NCBI RefSeq assembly: GCF_027943255.1
Contig: NC_072894.1
Coordinates: forward strand, 82,685,601-82,749,600
DNA: 64,000 nt
Source: Anastrepha obliqua
Lineage: Eukaryota; Arthropoda; Insecta; Diptera; Tephritidae
Reading direction: 5' to 3'
Shown: piece by piece, positions 48,486 to 58,562 of the stretch
Numbering within the stretch: position 1 is the stretch's first letter
Layout: each line of letters begins with the position of its first letter
Program-made: the position numbers and the translations under genes
The notes under the pieces: generated by a model
Databases searched by the model: none
What the model saw: only the letters and a program-made list of their open reading frames with translations
Told to the model about the DNA's origin: nothing

Positions 48486-48549
48486 ATGGTGACGCCCTGG
48501 TTCCTTGATATTCGCAGCTTGGTATTTATGTTGATATTTTATCTATGCG
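48486..48549 (+). CDS. Candidate first coding exon with signal peptide
   Basis: ATG at 48486 opens a frame reading MVTPWFLDIRSLVFMLIFYL and then cysteine: a short polar start and a hydrophobic core typical of a signal peptide. It ends after one base of a codon at a consensus donor (gtaagtatg from 48550), that is, in phase 1. The next plus-strand exon candidate with matching phase is 58501-58562. Secreted and cell-surface proteins of flies often have such a first exon. An internal acceptor-like ttgatattcgcag also lies within it, so the segment could be part of a different exon. Confidence 0.4.
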
Positions 48550-48733
48550 GTAAGTATGTATGCATGTACGTGTGTAGTGTGAATGAATGCTGATATGACT
48601 GAGCACTTTATTGTTTTCAATGAGAACGCTGCAAGACTGACTGATGGAAACTCCAATGCATGTGCAATAAAAACTGATACATATGAACATTCTTGCCAAA
48701 TATTTGTGCTTGAAATGTACGCTTGCAACGACT

Positions 48734-48980
48734 TTTGGTGTTTGGCCGAGCCCCTCCCCGTATTTATGACGTGCGTCTTGCTGTTTTTTCTCAATAGGAG
48801 GGACTACAGTTTCAAGCCGACTCCGAACGCAGATATTGTGAGGAGCTTTTTCATGGCAGAAATACATTCGGAGGTTTGCCATTGCCTGTCGAGGGGTGAC
48901 CGAGACTCGAACCCACGTTCTTTCTGAATTCCAAATAGTTGTCCCGCACCAACGCATTCGGCTACGGCGGCCACAAACCA
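48734..48980 (-). repeat. tRNA-headed SINE with 13-base target duplication
   Basis: The head in minus orientation reads ggccgccgtagccgaatgcg, and the B box gggttcgagtctcgg is followed by the usual body down to ggccaaacaccaaaag. The sequence gcttgcaacgact occurs directly before and after (48721-48733 and 48981-48993). This copy ends at the ggccaaacacc block and lacks the last 20-odd bases of the longest copy. Confidence 0.85.
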
Positions 48981-49109
48981 GCTTGCAACGACTACGATCG
49001 TGTTTTCTATACTTTTGATGTGGCCAAAAAACGTTTAAGCAAAAGAAAATTCGCTAAATCAAAGAGGTGAGATAATAACTATGTTCCAATGGCCAATGAT
49101 CGGTATCCG

Positions 49110-49400
49110 GATTAACAGGATAATTTACCTTTTATGCAAATGCAACAACAATGCTGTGGTTCTGATAGAGTCAGTCACTTTGCACTACAGCAGCGAATTT
49201 CTCAGAACGCAACGTGCAGTGTTTGATTCAATCCTCGTTAGAACCAGTTAACTGAAATTTTTTCACCAACTTTTAAATTGTCGACTCATTCGGACGATTA
49301 TGTCCACCCAGGAAATCTCGAATTTTGGGATATGTTGATCTTAAAGATCATCCCTTTTCATAATACATTTGATAAATATCAAAGATGACATAAAAAAGGT
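49110..49400 (-). pseudogene. DD41D transposase N-terminal fragment
   Basis: The minus-strand reading YPKIRDFLGGHNRPNESTI, then KLVKKFQLTGS and EKFAAVVQS, matches the N-terminal DNA-binding region of DD41D transposases. It is broken by stops. No ends were found. Confidence 0.65.
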
Positions 49401-50248
49401 ACCGTCACGTTTGAAAGACTCTTTGCATAAAAAGTCGTTTTTAAATGTATTTTTTTTTTGTTTTTAGGGAATTTTGTGTAGACTTCTAGTAGGACTAAAG
49501 TTGTGAGTTCCAAACAATCGCGTGTGTCGCTTATGCAGGAAAATTCTTTGCAAATCAAATTTGTTTAAAGACAGGTAGGTTTGGCAATGCCACTTAGACA
49601 ACAAAATGGGTCCTTTGCTTAAAGGTACAGGTGGCAAAGAAATGGGACGAATATGCGCAGGAACTCAATTGTTCAGGACTACCTATAAGAACGACAGCAA
49701 ACTGGATGAAGGTGAACTACATAGCCTTTGATTTCCAGTTTTGGTGTTTTCATGTGTGGGCCGACATGAAATGCGAAGCCGACAGTAGACACCTATTTAC
49801 ATAGTCGGAAGTCCTTTACAAATCTGTAACGATGTTATGTATGTCAATATATTTTAGAAAGACTACGCTTACGTACAAACTATTACTAAGGGTTTAGAAG
49901 CGTCCCTCAACAGTTTTTTACTTTTGGCTAGTTCCAGTTGTTATCAACGTCGAACCACAAGTCCGTCGTACTCATTTTCACCAATTTTTTAGCGACTGGT
50001 CTTCTTATTTAAATATTTTTATATTTTTATTTTTAAATATTTTTAGACAATTTTCTTCTTTTAAATTTTCCAGCTGACAGAAATAATCAATTGTGATTAA
50101 CCCAAGTGAGCGAAATTCAAAATAGCGCTATTTCTCCACAATCGATGATCGAACGCTGCTCATAATAAGGGCCAAGTGTAAAAAAATTAGAACAATTTAG
50201 ACCATCTCCAAATGTAATTAGCTAACTACGCCCTAGACGTATGTATGT

Positions 50249-50758
50249 ACAGGGTTGGCCATATTAAACTGACTCATGTGATTATTAAAAAAATATGGAA
50301 AAAGAAACATTTTTTTGTGTTTCATTGTGAAAAACATTTAATTTAGTTCAAGGAGATTCGTTTACATCACTTTTTGAATATGATATCGCGCAAGTGGTCG
50401 CCCTTAGCACGTATTTGGATATGTACAGGGTTGGCCATCTTAAACTGACCCATGTGATTATTAAAAAAATATGGAAAAAGAAACATTTTTTTGTGTTTCA
50501 TTGTGAAAAACATTTAATTTAGTTCAAGGAGATTCGTTTACATCACTTTTTGAATATGATATCGCGCAAGTGGTCGCCCTTAGCTCGTATAGCGTAATGT
50601 GTCCGTTTTTCGGCGTTTTCCATAGTTTTGGCCAACGTCTCGGCCGATATGGCGGCTATTTCCCGTCGGATATTGGCCTTAAGTGCGCCTAGTGTCTTTG
50701 GCTTGTTGGCGTAAACCTTAGATTTCAAATTACAGTAAAAAGTTATATTCACTTTTAT
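50249..50758 (-). pseudogene. DD41D element 3' end with a tandem partial duplication
   Basis: The right copy codes for the last part of a transposase on the minus strand (50752-50543), including VYANKPKTLGALKANIRREI and the terminal GDHLRDIIFK. About 160 bases covering the terminus and the last coding bases are repeated directly at 50249-50410. Both copies start acagggttggccat and share the next bases with few changes, offset by 176 bases. The left copy breaks off shortly after the coding end. Confidence 0.7.
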
Positions 50759-50924
50759 TACCTAATAAATTACAAGATTTACTTTTAGAGTAAAAAAATA
50801 ATAAATTCTTCCAAAATTGTGTATGCTATGAATTTTTTAACGCCCTATTTATATTTATATCAAATTGAAGCATGTATGGAACTACATATGTAAGTATATC
50901 AATTTATTGACGATTTTCACTTAC

Positions 50925-51020
50925 CCCAGTTATTGGTGTTCCATTGCCTGCAGTAGAGCGCGCTTTGCCACGTCCACGTTTTTCCGCACGAATCGGTTGT
51001 CCATCAGCACCATAAACGAT
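50925..51020 (-). CDS. Well-supported 96-base exon of an unidentified gene
   Basis: On the minus strand the acceptor ttttctctttttttag leads into 96 bases and then a consensus donor (gtaagtgaaa, 50924-50915). One frame is fully open, exactly 32 codons in phase 0 on both sides: IVYGADGQPIRAEKRGRG, then KARSTAGNGTPITG. Codon use and GC content stand out from the flanking DNA. The peptide is basic and hydrophilic, like a linker or an alternatively used exon. I could not assign it to a gene. It lies between a DD41D remnant and a mariner, so its introns are transposon-rich. Confidence 0.6.
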
Positions 51021-51868
51021 CTAAAAAAAGAGAAAAATTAGTTTTATTAGAGTCTGTATAAAAAATAGAAAGAGAAGAAATAAGAAGATAGAAGATAAGA
51101 AATAAAAAAACACTTATGCGGGTCGTATTTAAATACTTAGACGCACACTGAATAAGTGAAAAACACCACTCTAGCGAAGCAACATTGAAGACTCATTACG
51201 GCAAAAGCAGGTAGAGCCAGAACCACATCCTTAACTGTTCCCGTACTATTTCTTAAGAATTATAGCAAAAAGTGTTCATAAAATAAGACTTCACCACCAA
51301 ACTCTGCAAGTGTTCTTAAAAATTCGACTCAACTCAACTTGCGCCAACTGCAATATTAACCATGAAGCTGTACGTGCAGTTATAGCAAAACACATCGCCG
51401 GTTCAGTTCTTGACTGCAGTAAAGTTTTATGTTAGTCATGACACAAACCGCTATTGCGCTATAATTTTATTCAGCCTGATTCATCCCGTTCATGGTATTT
51501 TTCTTTGCTACACAAAGTTCATTCTTCATCTGATAAAATAGAACGAAAACAGGAAGTGTACACACTTGCATGGGATTAGTTTTATTAGGGAACCTTTAAT
51601 GAATTTACATACATACACGTATACATATGAAAGGGTACTGATAACATCGGCAATCATTTAATATATACATAGATAGTATTTTCGATCAGCCGCAAGACGC
51701 AGGCATTTTCTATTACTTTCGTTTACTCTTCTCTTCACAAGCAAGCAATTTCCCTCCTTTTTTTGCATATTTTTCAGCGATGACGTCGCTGTTTATATTT
51801 TTATATCTCACAAAAAGCGACTTTATAGTATTTTCATTGTCAAAACTCTGTAAATACAAAAAAAATTA
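51021..51868. other. Intron-like DNA
   Basis: AT-rich DNA. It contains a plus-strand pyrimidine tract ending in atatttttcag at 51777 with only a short open frame behind it. No gene is called. Confidence 0.4.
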
Positions 51869-53148
51869 GGACTATGAATAAGTTCGTGCGGTTTTTTTTC
51901 GAAATTTGAAACTTTATTGACGTAAAATGGTTACAAATTTAATATTCAAAGTATTGTCCATCGCTTACTACTACTTTTTCCCATCTTTCTGGCAATTCAC
52001 GGATTCCCTTTGTGAAAAATTCGGTCGGTTTTGCCGCAATCCACGAATCGATCCATTTTTTGACTTCATCGTAATTACGGAAGTGCTGGTCAGCCAGGCC
52101 ATGTTGCATCGATCGGAAGAGATAGTAATCGGATGGCGCAAGGTCTGGACTATACGGCGGGTGGGGTAGGACATCCCATTTGAGCGTTTCTAAGTATGTT
52201 TTGACCACTTGTGCAACATGTGGCCGAGCATTGTCATGTTGCAAAATAACTTTGTCGTGTCTATCGGCGTATTGCGGTCGTTTTTCTCGCAGTGCTCGGC
52301 TCAAACGCATCAATTGTCGTCGGTAGACATCCCCCGTAATCGTTTCATTCGGTTTCAGTAGCTCATAATACACAACACCCAGCTGGTCCCACCAGATACA
52401 CAGCATAACCTTCAGGCCATGAATATTCTGCGCCGACGTCGATGTTGAAGCATGGCCAGGGTATCCATACGTTGCCCGACATTTTGGATTGTCGTAATGG
52501 ACCCACTTTTCATCGCCAGTCACAATTCGATGCAAAAAACCCTTTCTTTTGTGCCGTTGAAGCAGTTGTTCGCATGCCATAAAACGGCGTTCAACGTCTC
52601 TTGGCTTCAATTCATACGGCACCCAATGGCCTACCTTTCGGATCATTCCCATGGCTTTTAAACGTTTGGAAATGGTTGATTGATCAACTCCCAAAGTTTT
52701 TGCAACCTCTTCTTGCGTTTGAGCCGGATCTTGATCGAGCAATTCCTCCAATTCGGTATCCATGAACTTTGGCGGCGCACCCTCGCGTTCCTCGTCTTCC
52801 AAGCCAAAATCACCACTTTTAAAGCGTGCAAACCACTTCTGGCACGTTCGCTCAGCTAGAGCATGCTCACCATAAACTTCCACCAAGATACGATGACTTT
52901 CGGCTGCTTTTTTCTTCATATTAAAATAATGAAGAAGAATTCTCCGCAAAAACACATTATTTGGCACGAAATTCGACTTTTTCAAGTGTGGTAAAAATAT
53001 TGTTGTTTACGCTTCAAATAAAAAACTTATACTGACGTTTGTGCCTTACGACAGTAGCTCTCCAATGAATGTTTGGAAATGTGGATCGATGGAATAATAA
53101 TCAAGTTACGCCATCTGTTGTAAAACCGCACGAACTTATTCGTAGTCC
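51869..53148 (-). mobile_element. Apparently intact mariner element (1,280 bases)
   Basis: The terminal inverted repeats begin ggactatgaataagttcgtg (left) and, in reverse complement, ggactacgaataagttcgtg (right). They match at 27 of the first 28 bases. Both ends are flanked by TA, the target duplication of mariner. A single uninterrupted transposase frame fills the interior on the minus strand. Such structure points to recent insertion. Confidence 0.9.
51939..52985 (-). CDS. Mariner transposase, intact frame (348 residues)
   Basis: This enzyme binds the element's inverted repeats and moves the element by cut and paste into TA sites. The frame is uninterrupted from ATG (52985) to stop. The N-terminal helix-turn-helix regions lie at about residues 1-110 (AERTCQKWFARFKSGDF and QEEVAKTLGVDQSTISKRLK), followed by the linker WVPYEL, as in other mariners. 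The catalytic residues are in VTGDEKW, HDNARPH and PDLAPSDYYLF, with 34 residues between the second and third aspartate (DD34D). The length of 348 residues is normal for mariner. It resembles mellifera-type mariners more than the other copies here. Whether it is active cannot be judged from sequence alone. Confidence 0.92.
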   Translation of the reverse strand: MKKSNFVPNNVFLRRILLHYFNMKKKAAESHRILVEVYGEHALAERTCQKWFARFKSGDFGLEDEEREGAPPKFMDTELEELLDQDPAQTQEEVAKTLGVDQSTISKRLKAMGMIRKVGHWVPYELKPRDVERRFMACEQLLQRHKRKGFLHRIVTGDEKWVHYDNPKCRATYGYPGHASTSTSAQNIHGLKVMLCIWWDQLGVVYYELLKPNETITGDVYRRQLMRLSRALREKRPQYADRHDKVILQHDNARPHVAQVVKTYLETLKWDVLPHPPYSPDLAPSDYYLFRSMQHGLADQHFRNYDEVKKWIDSWIAAKPTEFFTKGIRELPERWEKVVVSDGQYFEY

Positions 53149-53518
53149 TATTATTTTTGAAGAAAAACTGTTTGGATGTTTCTCATTCAACTTCATTTCC
53201 AGGGTTCCTTTAAAAAAAAATCGGATTTAGTTTAAATCGATTGTTGCTATGCTACGTTGCTTGGAAAAAATTTGTAATTTTCTTAATTTATACGATTTTA
53301 CTGCCGATGCCGATTTTTCGAACTACGCATAATTTGAAATTTCATTCTTGGAATTTCTTTTTTTAGGTGCCTTTACACTCCTCATCTTACGCTATTTAAT
53401 ACCCTGCGGGTTCCATTTGCGACTTTGTTCACTTTTCTGAATCTCAAAAGATAAGGCAAAAAAATGTCTTCCTTTATTTCAATTGTGAACTCTAAAACGA
53501 ATTCCAATAAAGGGTGCA

Positions 53519-53693
53519 AGCGCGTACACCCTTTTTGGGTGTTTGGCCGAACTCCTCCTCCTATTTGTGGCGTGCGTATTGATGTTGTTCCACAAATGGA
53601 GGGACCTACAGCTTCAAGCCGATTCCGAACGGCAGATATTTTTTATGAGGAGCTTTTTCATGACAGAAATACACTCAGAGGTTGCCATTGCCG
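53519..53693 (-). repeat. SINE, headless copy
   Basis: Retains the 3' two thirds of the SINE (gtttggccgaactcctc, cacaaatggagggacc, aggagctttttcatg) in minus orientation. The tRNA-like head is missing, and the right edge stops at gaggttgccattgcc. Confidence 0.75.
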
Positions 53694-53879
53694 TTATCTT
53701 ATTTGGATTTTTTTCTCGTTTTTGAGCACTTTTCATTATTTTCTTATTATAATTGATCGATTAGCAAACTCAGTTGCACATTTTATTTAAAAGCGTTAAA
53801 TCAAGGGAAAATATATTAGTGCATCGAAAGAAAAATAATTACAAAATTGAGGAAAATTATAAATAGTTTTCCAGATATT

Positions 53880-54337
53880 GGCAAAACTATTGTAGTAAGC
53901 AATGTCAAGCAAACCGGGCAGGTCAGTGCATTCAAGAACACATTCGGTCCAAAAAGATTACAGGATAATCAAAATGGCAAAGGTTAACCATCGAATTGCA
54001 TCATCAAAAATGGTTGAAAATATAAACCAAATATTAAAAAAAGTATTTGTGCGGAAACCGCTAGAAGTTTTACATTTTATCATGGTACTGTCGCTCCAAG
54101 AAAGCCGTTTATTTTACAAGTGAACGTTAATACTTATATAAATAAGCCTGTAGAGTTTTGAAAACAAGTCATTTTTTCAGGTAAAAGAAAATTTTGTATT
54201 TCTGGGATAAGAGGTCGTCAAATTGTTTGGCGCAAATGAGACACTGCTCTTGAGCAACGTGATCTTGTTGGTACCGCCGTGTTTAGGTGGTGGTGTCATG
54301 GTGTGGGAATGCATGGCGGAAAGTAGTGTGTCAGCTA
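53880..54337 (+). pseudogene. Tc1-like transposase, left part
   Basis: Plus-strand frames match a Tc1-like transposase with breaks: a paired-type DNA-binding region about SKPGR (53905), then KFCISGIRGRQIVWRK (54188-54235), LEQRDLVGT, and GGGVMVWECMAES (54292-54330). The first catalytic aspartate region is lost. The reading stops at tcagcta where a foldback element begins, and resumes after it. Confidence 0.65.
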
Positions 54338-54768
54338 AGCTGGGCACACACGGAAAATAAATCCAAACAATCGGTTGAAATTTCAACAGATTGATGCGTG
54401 TGTTGCGCAGTTCGCAAACCGATCGAAAATTGACAAACATTTTTGTGAATTTGTAATAGGTTGCGGGAGTGTGACCCGAAGTTCACGATTTTTCTCAATT
54501 CATTAGAAATTTTGAAGTGTGCACATGAGCGGACAAATGACAACATAAAATAGTCATGCGCCCGAATTTATCGCATTTATTTCCTCTTCTTCTCCTCCCT
54601 TCTTTTCATGCACAAATAAATACTATACATTATAAACGTTTTTTTGCCTCGTTCCATGTTTACTCATCGACGATTAGCGGAAAACTAAAATTGCAACAAA
54701 TCCACACGTGTGTGGCAAAATTAGTTTCAACCGATTGTTTGGATTTGTTTTCCATCTGTGCCCAGCTT
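54338..54768. mobile_element. Foldback (MITE-type) element inside the Tc1 relic
   Basis: The left end agctgggcacacacgg and the reverse complement of the right end (agctgggcacagatgg) continue matching through caatcggttgaaa, about 45 bases in all with few differences. The 431-base interior has no transposase. TA stands just outside both ends if one extra T is counted at the right end. It interrupts the Tc1 reading frame, so it arrived later. Confidence 0.75.
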
Positions 54769-55453
54769 TAGAATTTATTGAACATTTTAAATAGGCATTT
54801 CAAACAGAGTGCCGAAAATCTTGGCTTATCAAGAACGTTTTGGTTCTAACAAGATAACGTTCCAAAGCACACAGAGAATATCGTTAAGCTTTGGTTCTTG
54901 CACAAAGCTCCGAAATTGCTCAAAACACTTTCACAGTCGCCCGATCTGAATCGTATGGAGTACCTCTGAAATGTATTAGGAAAAAGAATTCGACAGCATG
55001 CAAATAATAACAGGTAGGGAGGCTTGCGAAGTGTTATGCGGCAGAATGGGCCCAAAATATTAATCTTCGTTTTTGTATATAATTTATAAAGCTTTTCCCA
55101 TATGTTTTAAAACTTGTTGGTTGCTATATTTTCATGTTACTGCAATTACTTTCCATTATGTAAAAAATTAAGCGCGAAATCTCACTATTTTATTTGTTTT
55201 TGTAACTTAAGAATGCAATGAAGAAATAAAGAAATTAAATTTGTCTTCAGACTTTTCGGGCTATGTGTATATATGCATATACATTCGAAAATGCTCGTCA
55301 AAAAGTCTACCATCCTGTGCCCAAACCAACTGTTTATGAATTAACTTGTATGATTTGAATAACGTGAACTTAATGCGGGAAGCCCAAGGCTCGTAAATTC
55401 TAACTAAAAGTGTTCATATTTCGAAGTGTTCACTTTATTGCCCGAGTACTGTA
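54769..55453 (+). pseudogene. Tc1-like transposase, right part, and 3' terminus
   Basis: The reading resumes with AYQERFW (about 54820), then QDNVPKHTENIVKLWF (54852-54900; second aspartate) and LSQSPDLNRMEYL (54929-54968; third position region, where the usual ending is EHLW). Stops follow. The terminal sequence aagtgttcactttattgccc (55424-) and gagtactgta at about 55453 look like the right terminal repeat. No matching left end was found. Confidence 0.65.
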
Positions 55454-55566
55454 TGCACATTATTGATTTTTTTTAATTCTACATATGAAGTCAAATTGAC
55501 GGTTGTACAAGTTGTAAAGGTGCGAAATCGAAATTTATAATAATTAATAATTCAAGTCATATAACT

Positions 55567-56068
55567 AAAAGGTTTTCCAATAACAGGTGTTATTGGTGAA
55601 TGGATTGCGCTATCGAGAGATGATTAACGATTTTTATGGCCGGAATCGGATGGTATTGATTGGACAATGTTTACTTTGACGGGAAAAGTTTGCGGATCGT
55701 TTTATCTCTCCAAGAGGTGATCACAATTGGCCACCGAGATCTTGTGATTTAACACCCTGTGACTGTTTTCTTGGCGGCCACGGGACCACGTGAAAGAGAA
55801 GGTCTACGCCAACAGCCCAGGGTCGATTCAAGACTCAAAGATGGAATTCGTGAGGCTATCGAGGACATAGGGTAGCCACTTTGCAATTCGGTTATGAAAA
55901 GAAAAGATATTGTCCTGTAAGCGTTGTCATGATGGTAATTTGCCTGATGTTATTTTCCACTATTAACGGCATACCTTCCTCTTTATAATGAAATAAACAT
56001 CTGACCATTTATATTAAAAAATAGCATTTTTCTTTGAATATCAAAATAACACCTCTTATTAAAACACG
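55567..56068 (+). mobile_element. Deleted DD41D element (family 2), 3' half retained
   Basis: The left terminus aaaggttttccaataacagg (55567-55586) and the inverted right terminus (aataacacctcttattaaaa, 56045-56064) match those at 28001-28833. The interior keeps the transposase C-terminal part: FISPRGDHNWPPRSCDLTPC (about 55700-55760), VYANSP, and the end GNLPDVIFHY with a stop at about 55967. The third aspartate is present as CDCF. The N-terminal two thirds is deleted, the opposite of the 28001 copy. Confidence 0.75.
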
Positions 56069-56329
56069 CTTTTTTTCTTGTAACTTCAAGATATATATTA
56101 TTTCGTTCTGCATTTTGCTGCGGAATTTTTATGCACGCATTCGAAAGGGCCAAAATTATCTCACGCCGCGGCTGCAAAAGTGATTAAAAAATCAAAGTTT
56201 GTTGTGCACAAAAATGTTCATGACTTTTCCGAGCGCAGCTTCAAGCGAGTGACTACAAAAAGCAGGATAAGGACATCACACAATTCTTGACAAAAAGGGA
56301 ATAGATGTAAGTATCAACACCATCGAACG

Positions 56330-56720
56330 TCGACTGAAGGAGGCGAACAAAGGAGGTATGCTAACGTATCCCTTTCTTCTACGCATAGGTTATACGCGTC
56401 GTTCTGGACCAATCCCATTTTAGCTGCGTGGTATGGCGTGAAACAATGTTCCGTCAGTACCCCAACCAATATTTTACATTCCTTCGTTGAGAGCGATAAA
56501 ATAAAGTTGATTGTGTTCATTTTGCAAGTTCGTCGCATTATTTGGCAATCCTGTGGGAGGTAGAGCCATCCCACATTGACTGTGCTTGCAGAGTTAGTGC
56601 CTCGTCTAATTGCGTCTTCAAAACCGGGAGTGAGGGATATATGTTCAATGTACTCATCCTGACAAGCGGGTGCCTGCCTTAGCAAGCTCGTCAACTCTCT
56701 CATTTCCCTCGATTCATATG
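56330..56720 (-). pseudogene. LINE C-terminal fragment with Cys/His tail
   Basis: The minus-strand reading includes RRTCKMNTINFILSLSTKEC, VGVLTEHCFTPYHAAKMGLV and NLCVEERDTLAYLLCSPP. This is the region after RNase H in I- or R1-like LINEs. The first cysteine of the knuckle is tyrosine or asparagine here. RT and endonuclease are absent. Confidence 0.6.
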
Positions 56721-57149
56721 TACATAAAATGTACCGTTTTATTACATTCCATGTTGGTTCCATTTCATCTTTCATCTTTCTTTTAAATGCTTGCAATGCT
56801 TTGTTTCTATAAACTTTTATAAATATCCGCATTGGCACATATGTATATGTTGGTATCTTTGCGTATTCCTGTGTATGTATTGTAAGAAAATGTTTAGTCA
56901 TATTTATACCACATGTGCGCATCGCGGACGTCAGACATGGACTCGATCTGCCGTTAAACTACGCCGCCACGGCTGTCAAGGCGTCGCGCGTAAAAATAGC
57001 CGCTAACCTTTACCCGTCATCCGTCGTCCGCCATCAGCATCAGCCATCCGCAAACCGCGTGTGCGCACGGACCCCAAAGTCAAAAGTGGCGATTACTTTA
57101 AAAATAATTAGCCGACAGTTAAATGCATACTTCTCATTTGGCTTCGCAG

Positions 57150-57203
57150 GAGTGCCGCAAGAATGTGCAACAGCAGCAGCCAGTAGAGCAACAAGCATCA
57201 TAA
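57150..57203 (+). CDS. Candidate alternative terminal exon
   Basis: A strong acceptor (cttctcatttggcttcgcag) ends at 57149. In phase 0 the frame reads ECRKNVQQQQPVEQQAS and stops at 57201-57203. Entered in phase 1, as would follow from the exon at 48486-48549, it reads VPQECATAAASRATSIIKIG and stops at about 57218. Either would be a short terminal exon. No poly-A signal is obvious nearby. Confidence 0.3.
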   Translation, partial: ECRKNVQQQQPVEQQAS

Positions 57204-58500
57204 AAATAGGCATATAAGTATGATGATGGGTCTAGATGGCTGTGTGGCTGGATGGCTGGAATGGTGGGAATGCAACGCCGCTGTTGGCTCAACTTTGAAT
57301 GTGAAAATTTTGTTTTTTGAATGCAGCAGTGGCGAAACCGAAGGCGAGATATGGCATTGGGAGGACTGGCATTGACGTAGTATATACAGACTGAGCTTGA
57401 ATACTCGCACTCGCATTCGCACCAAAAAAAAAATACCGTCCCACGAAAAGTATTTATGCGTGCGCTGCGTTTTTCGTGTGATCGGAAGAGGAAAGCACCC
57501 ACAGCAACAAGAAGAAGGAAAAATCAATCGCAGCACACATGCGCGCAGCTGTTAGTTTTGTTTTTGTTATTGTAATTGCATTTGTTTCTTTGTTAATGGC
57601 GCTGCTGTCAGGCTGCTTTCAGGCGTTGGATCAATTAAAAACGACGCGTAGTGCGTACAGCCGCCGTCGGCAAAGGGCAACGGGAGGCTCAGTTGCTATG
57701 GCATCTCTAGCTAAAGGGCTCTGGGATGGAGATTGGATGGCACGCGTGCGCACATATGCCGTTAGCACAGCGCATCCAGACGACGATGACGACGACGCAC
57801 CGGATGAAAATATAATTCACTTAATGCACCATTTATTATTGCCTTGTTGTTATTGCTGTGAGTATTGGTGGCATATGTTGCAAGTGCGGGGAGCTGGATT
57901 ACTGCTAAAGAGGAGCAAAAGTGAAAAATCATGTCAGAAAAAACGAAAACAGATTTTTACTTGAAATAAAAAAGGCATAGAACCATTAAGTTGCAAGCAC
58001 GTAAGTGTTGTTTTTGTTGACAGAGAAATTCTAAAATTCTTATTTGTGACATGGATACCAACGGCTGCCAAAAGCATCACTCTCAATAACACAAATGAAT
58101 ATATGCATATAAACACATACACACATGCATGCATACAAATGCACCCATTTGAAAAATAAAAGTAAAAGTGAAAGAGCAGTCCAAAAATAAAGAAAACTGC
58201 ATACGACTATTTTGTATTTTCCTTGCCACGGCGCGCTGCTGACTTTCGGAAGCAATTATTTTAATGTCACAGCCCCCCAACGGTGTGCGGAAGACTTGCT
58301 ATTGTTGTTGCTATGCATGGTTTTACTTTTGTTTTTGAAATTCTGTGAGAGCCAGCACACTTAATGTAGCAAAGCAAGAATAACGGTACACCCTTTAGGA
58401 CAGGTTTAGGTATTTGCTCTGTTTTATGTATTTGTGGGATTTGAAATTTGAACTCTTGCAACTTAAATTTTAATATGATTTTGAGTTGTTTTATTTTTAG
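57204..58500. other. No recognised gene
   Basis: Includes a 141-codon frame at 57539-57964 with a hydrophobic N-terminus and an aspartate run (PDDDDDDAPDE). No domain or splice support was found, so it is not called. The rest is intron-like. Confidence 0.35.
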
Positions 58501-58562
58501 TCACATCCAACAAATCCACCAATGGCCCTTCAGTGCAACACCAAATGATGGCTGCAGCGAAG
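58501..58562 (+). CDS. Candidate internal exon
   Basis: A very strong acceptor (gagttgttttatttttag) ends at 58500, and a good donor (gcgaag/gtaaca) follows 58562. Entered in phase 1, the 62 bases read TSNKSTNGPSVQHQMMAAAK after the first two bases and leave in phase 0. Another frame (HIQQIHQWPFS...) is also open but less natural. Phase matches the signal-peptide exon at 48486-48549 upstream and the terminal exon at 61088 downstream. Confidence 0.45.

Noticed and set aside
53360..53480. Strong acceptor-like tctttttttag with short open frames behind it
   Set aside because: All frames close quickly or lack character, and no donor or poly-A signal was found.
57539..57964. 141-codon plus-strand frame with a hydrophobic N-terminus and an aspartate run
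   Set aside because: No domain, no poly-A or splice support, and a donor-like gtgagt inside. The aspartate run comes from a GAC/GAT repeat. Not strong enough to call.
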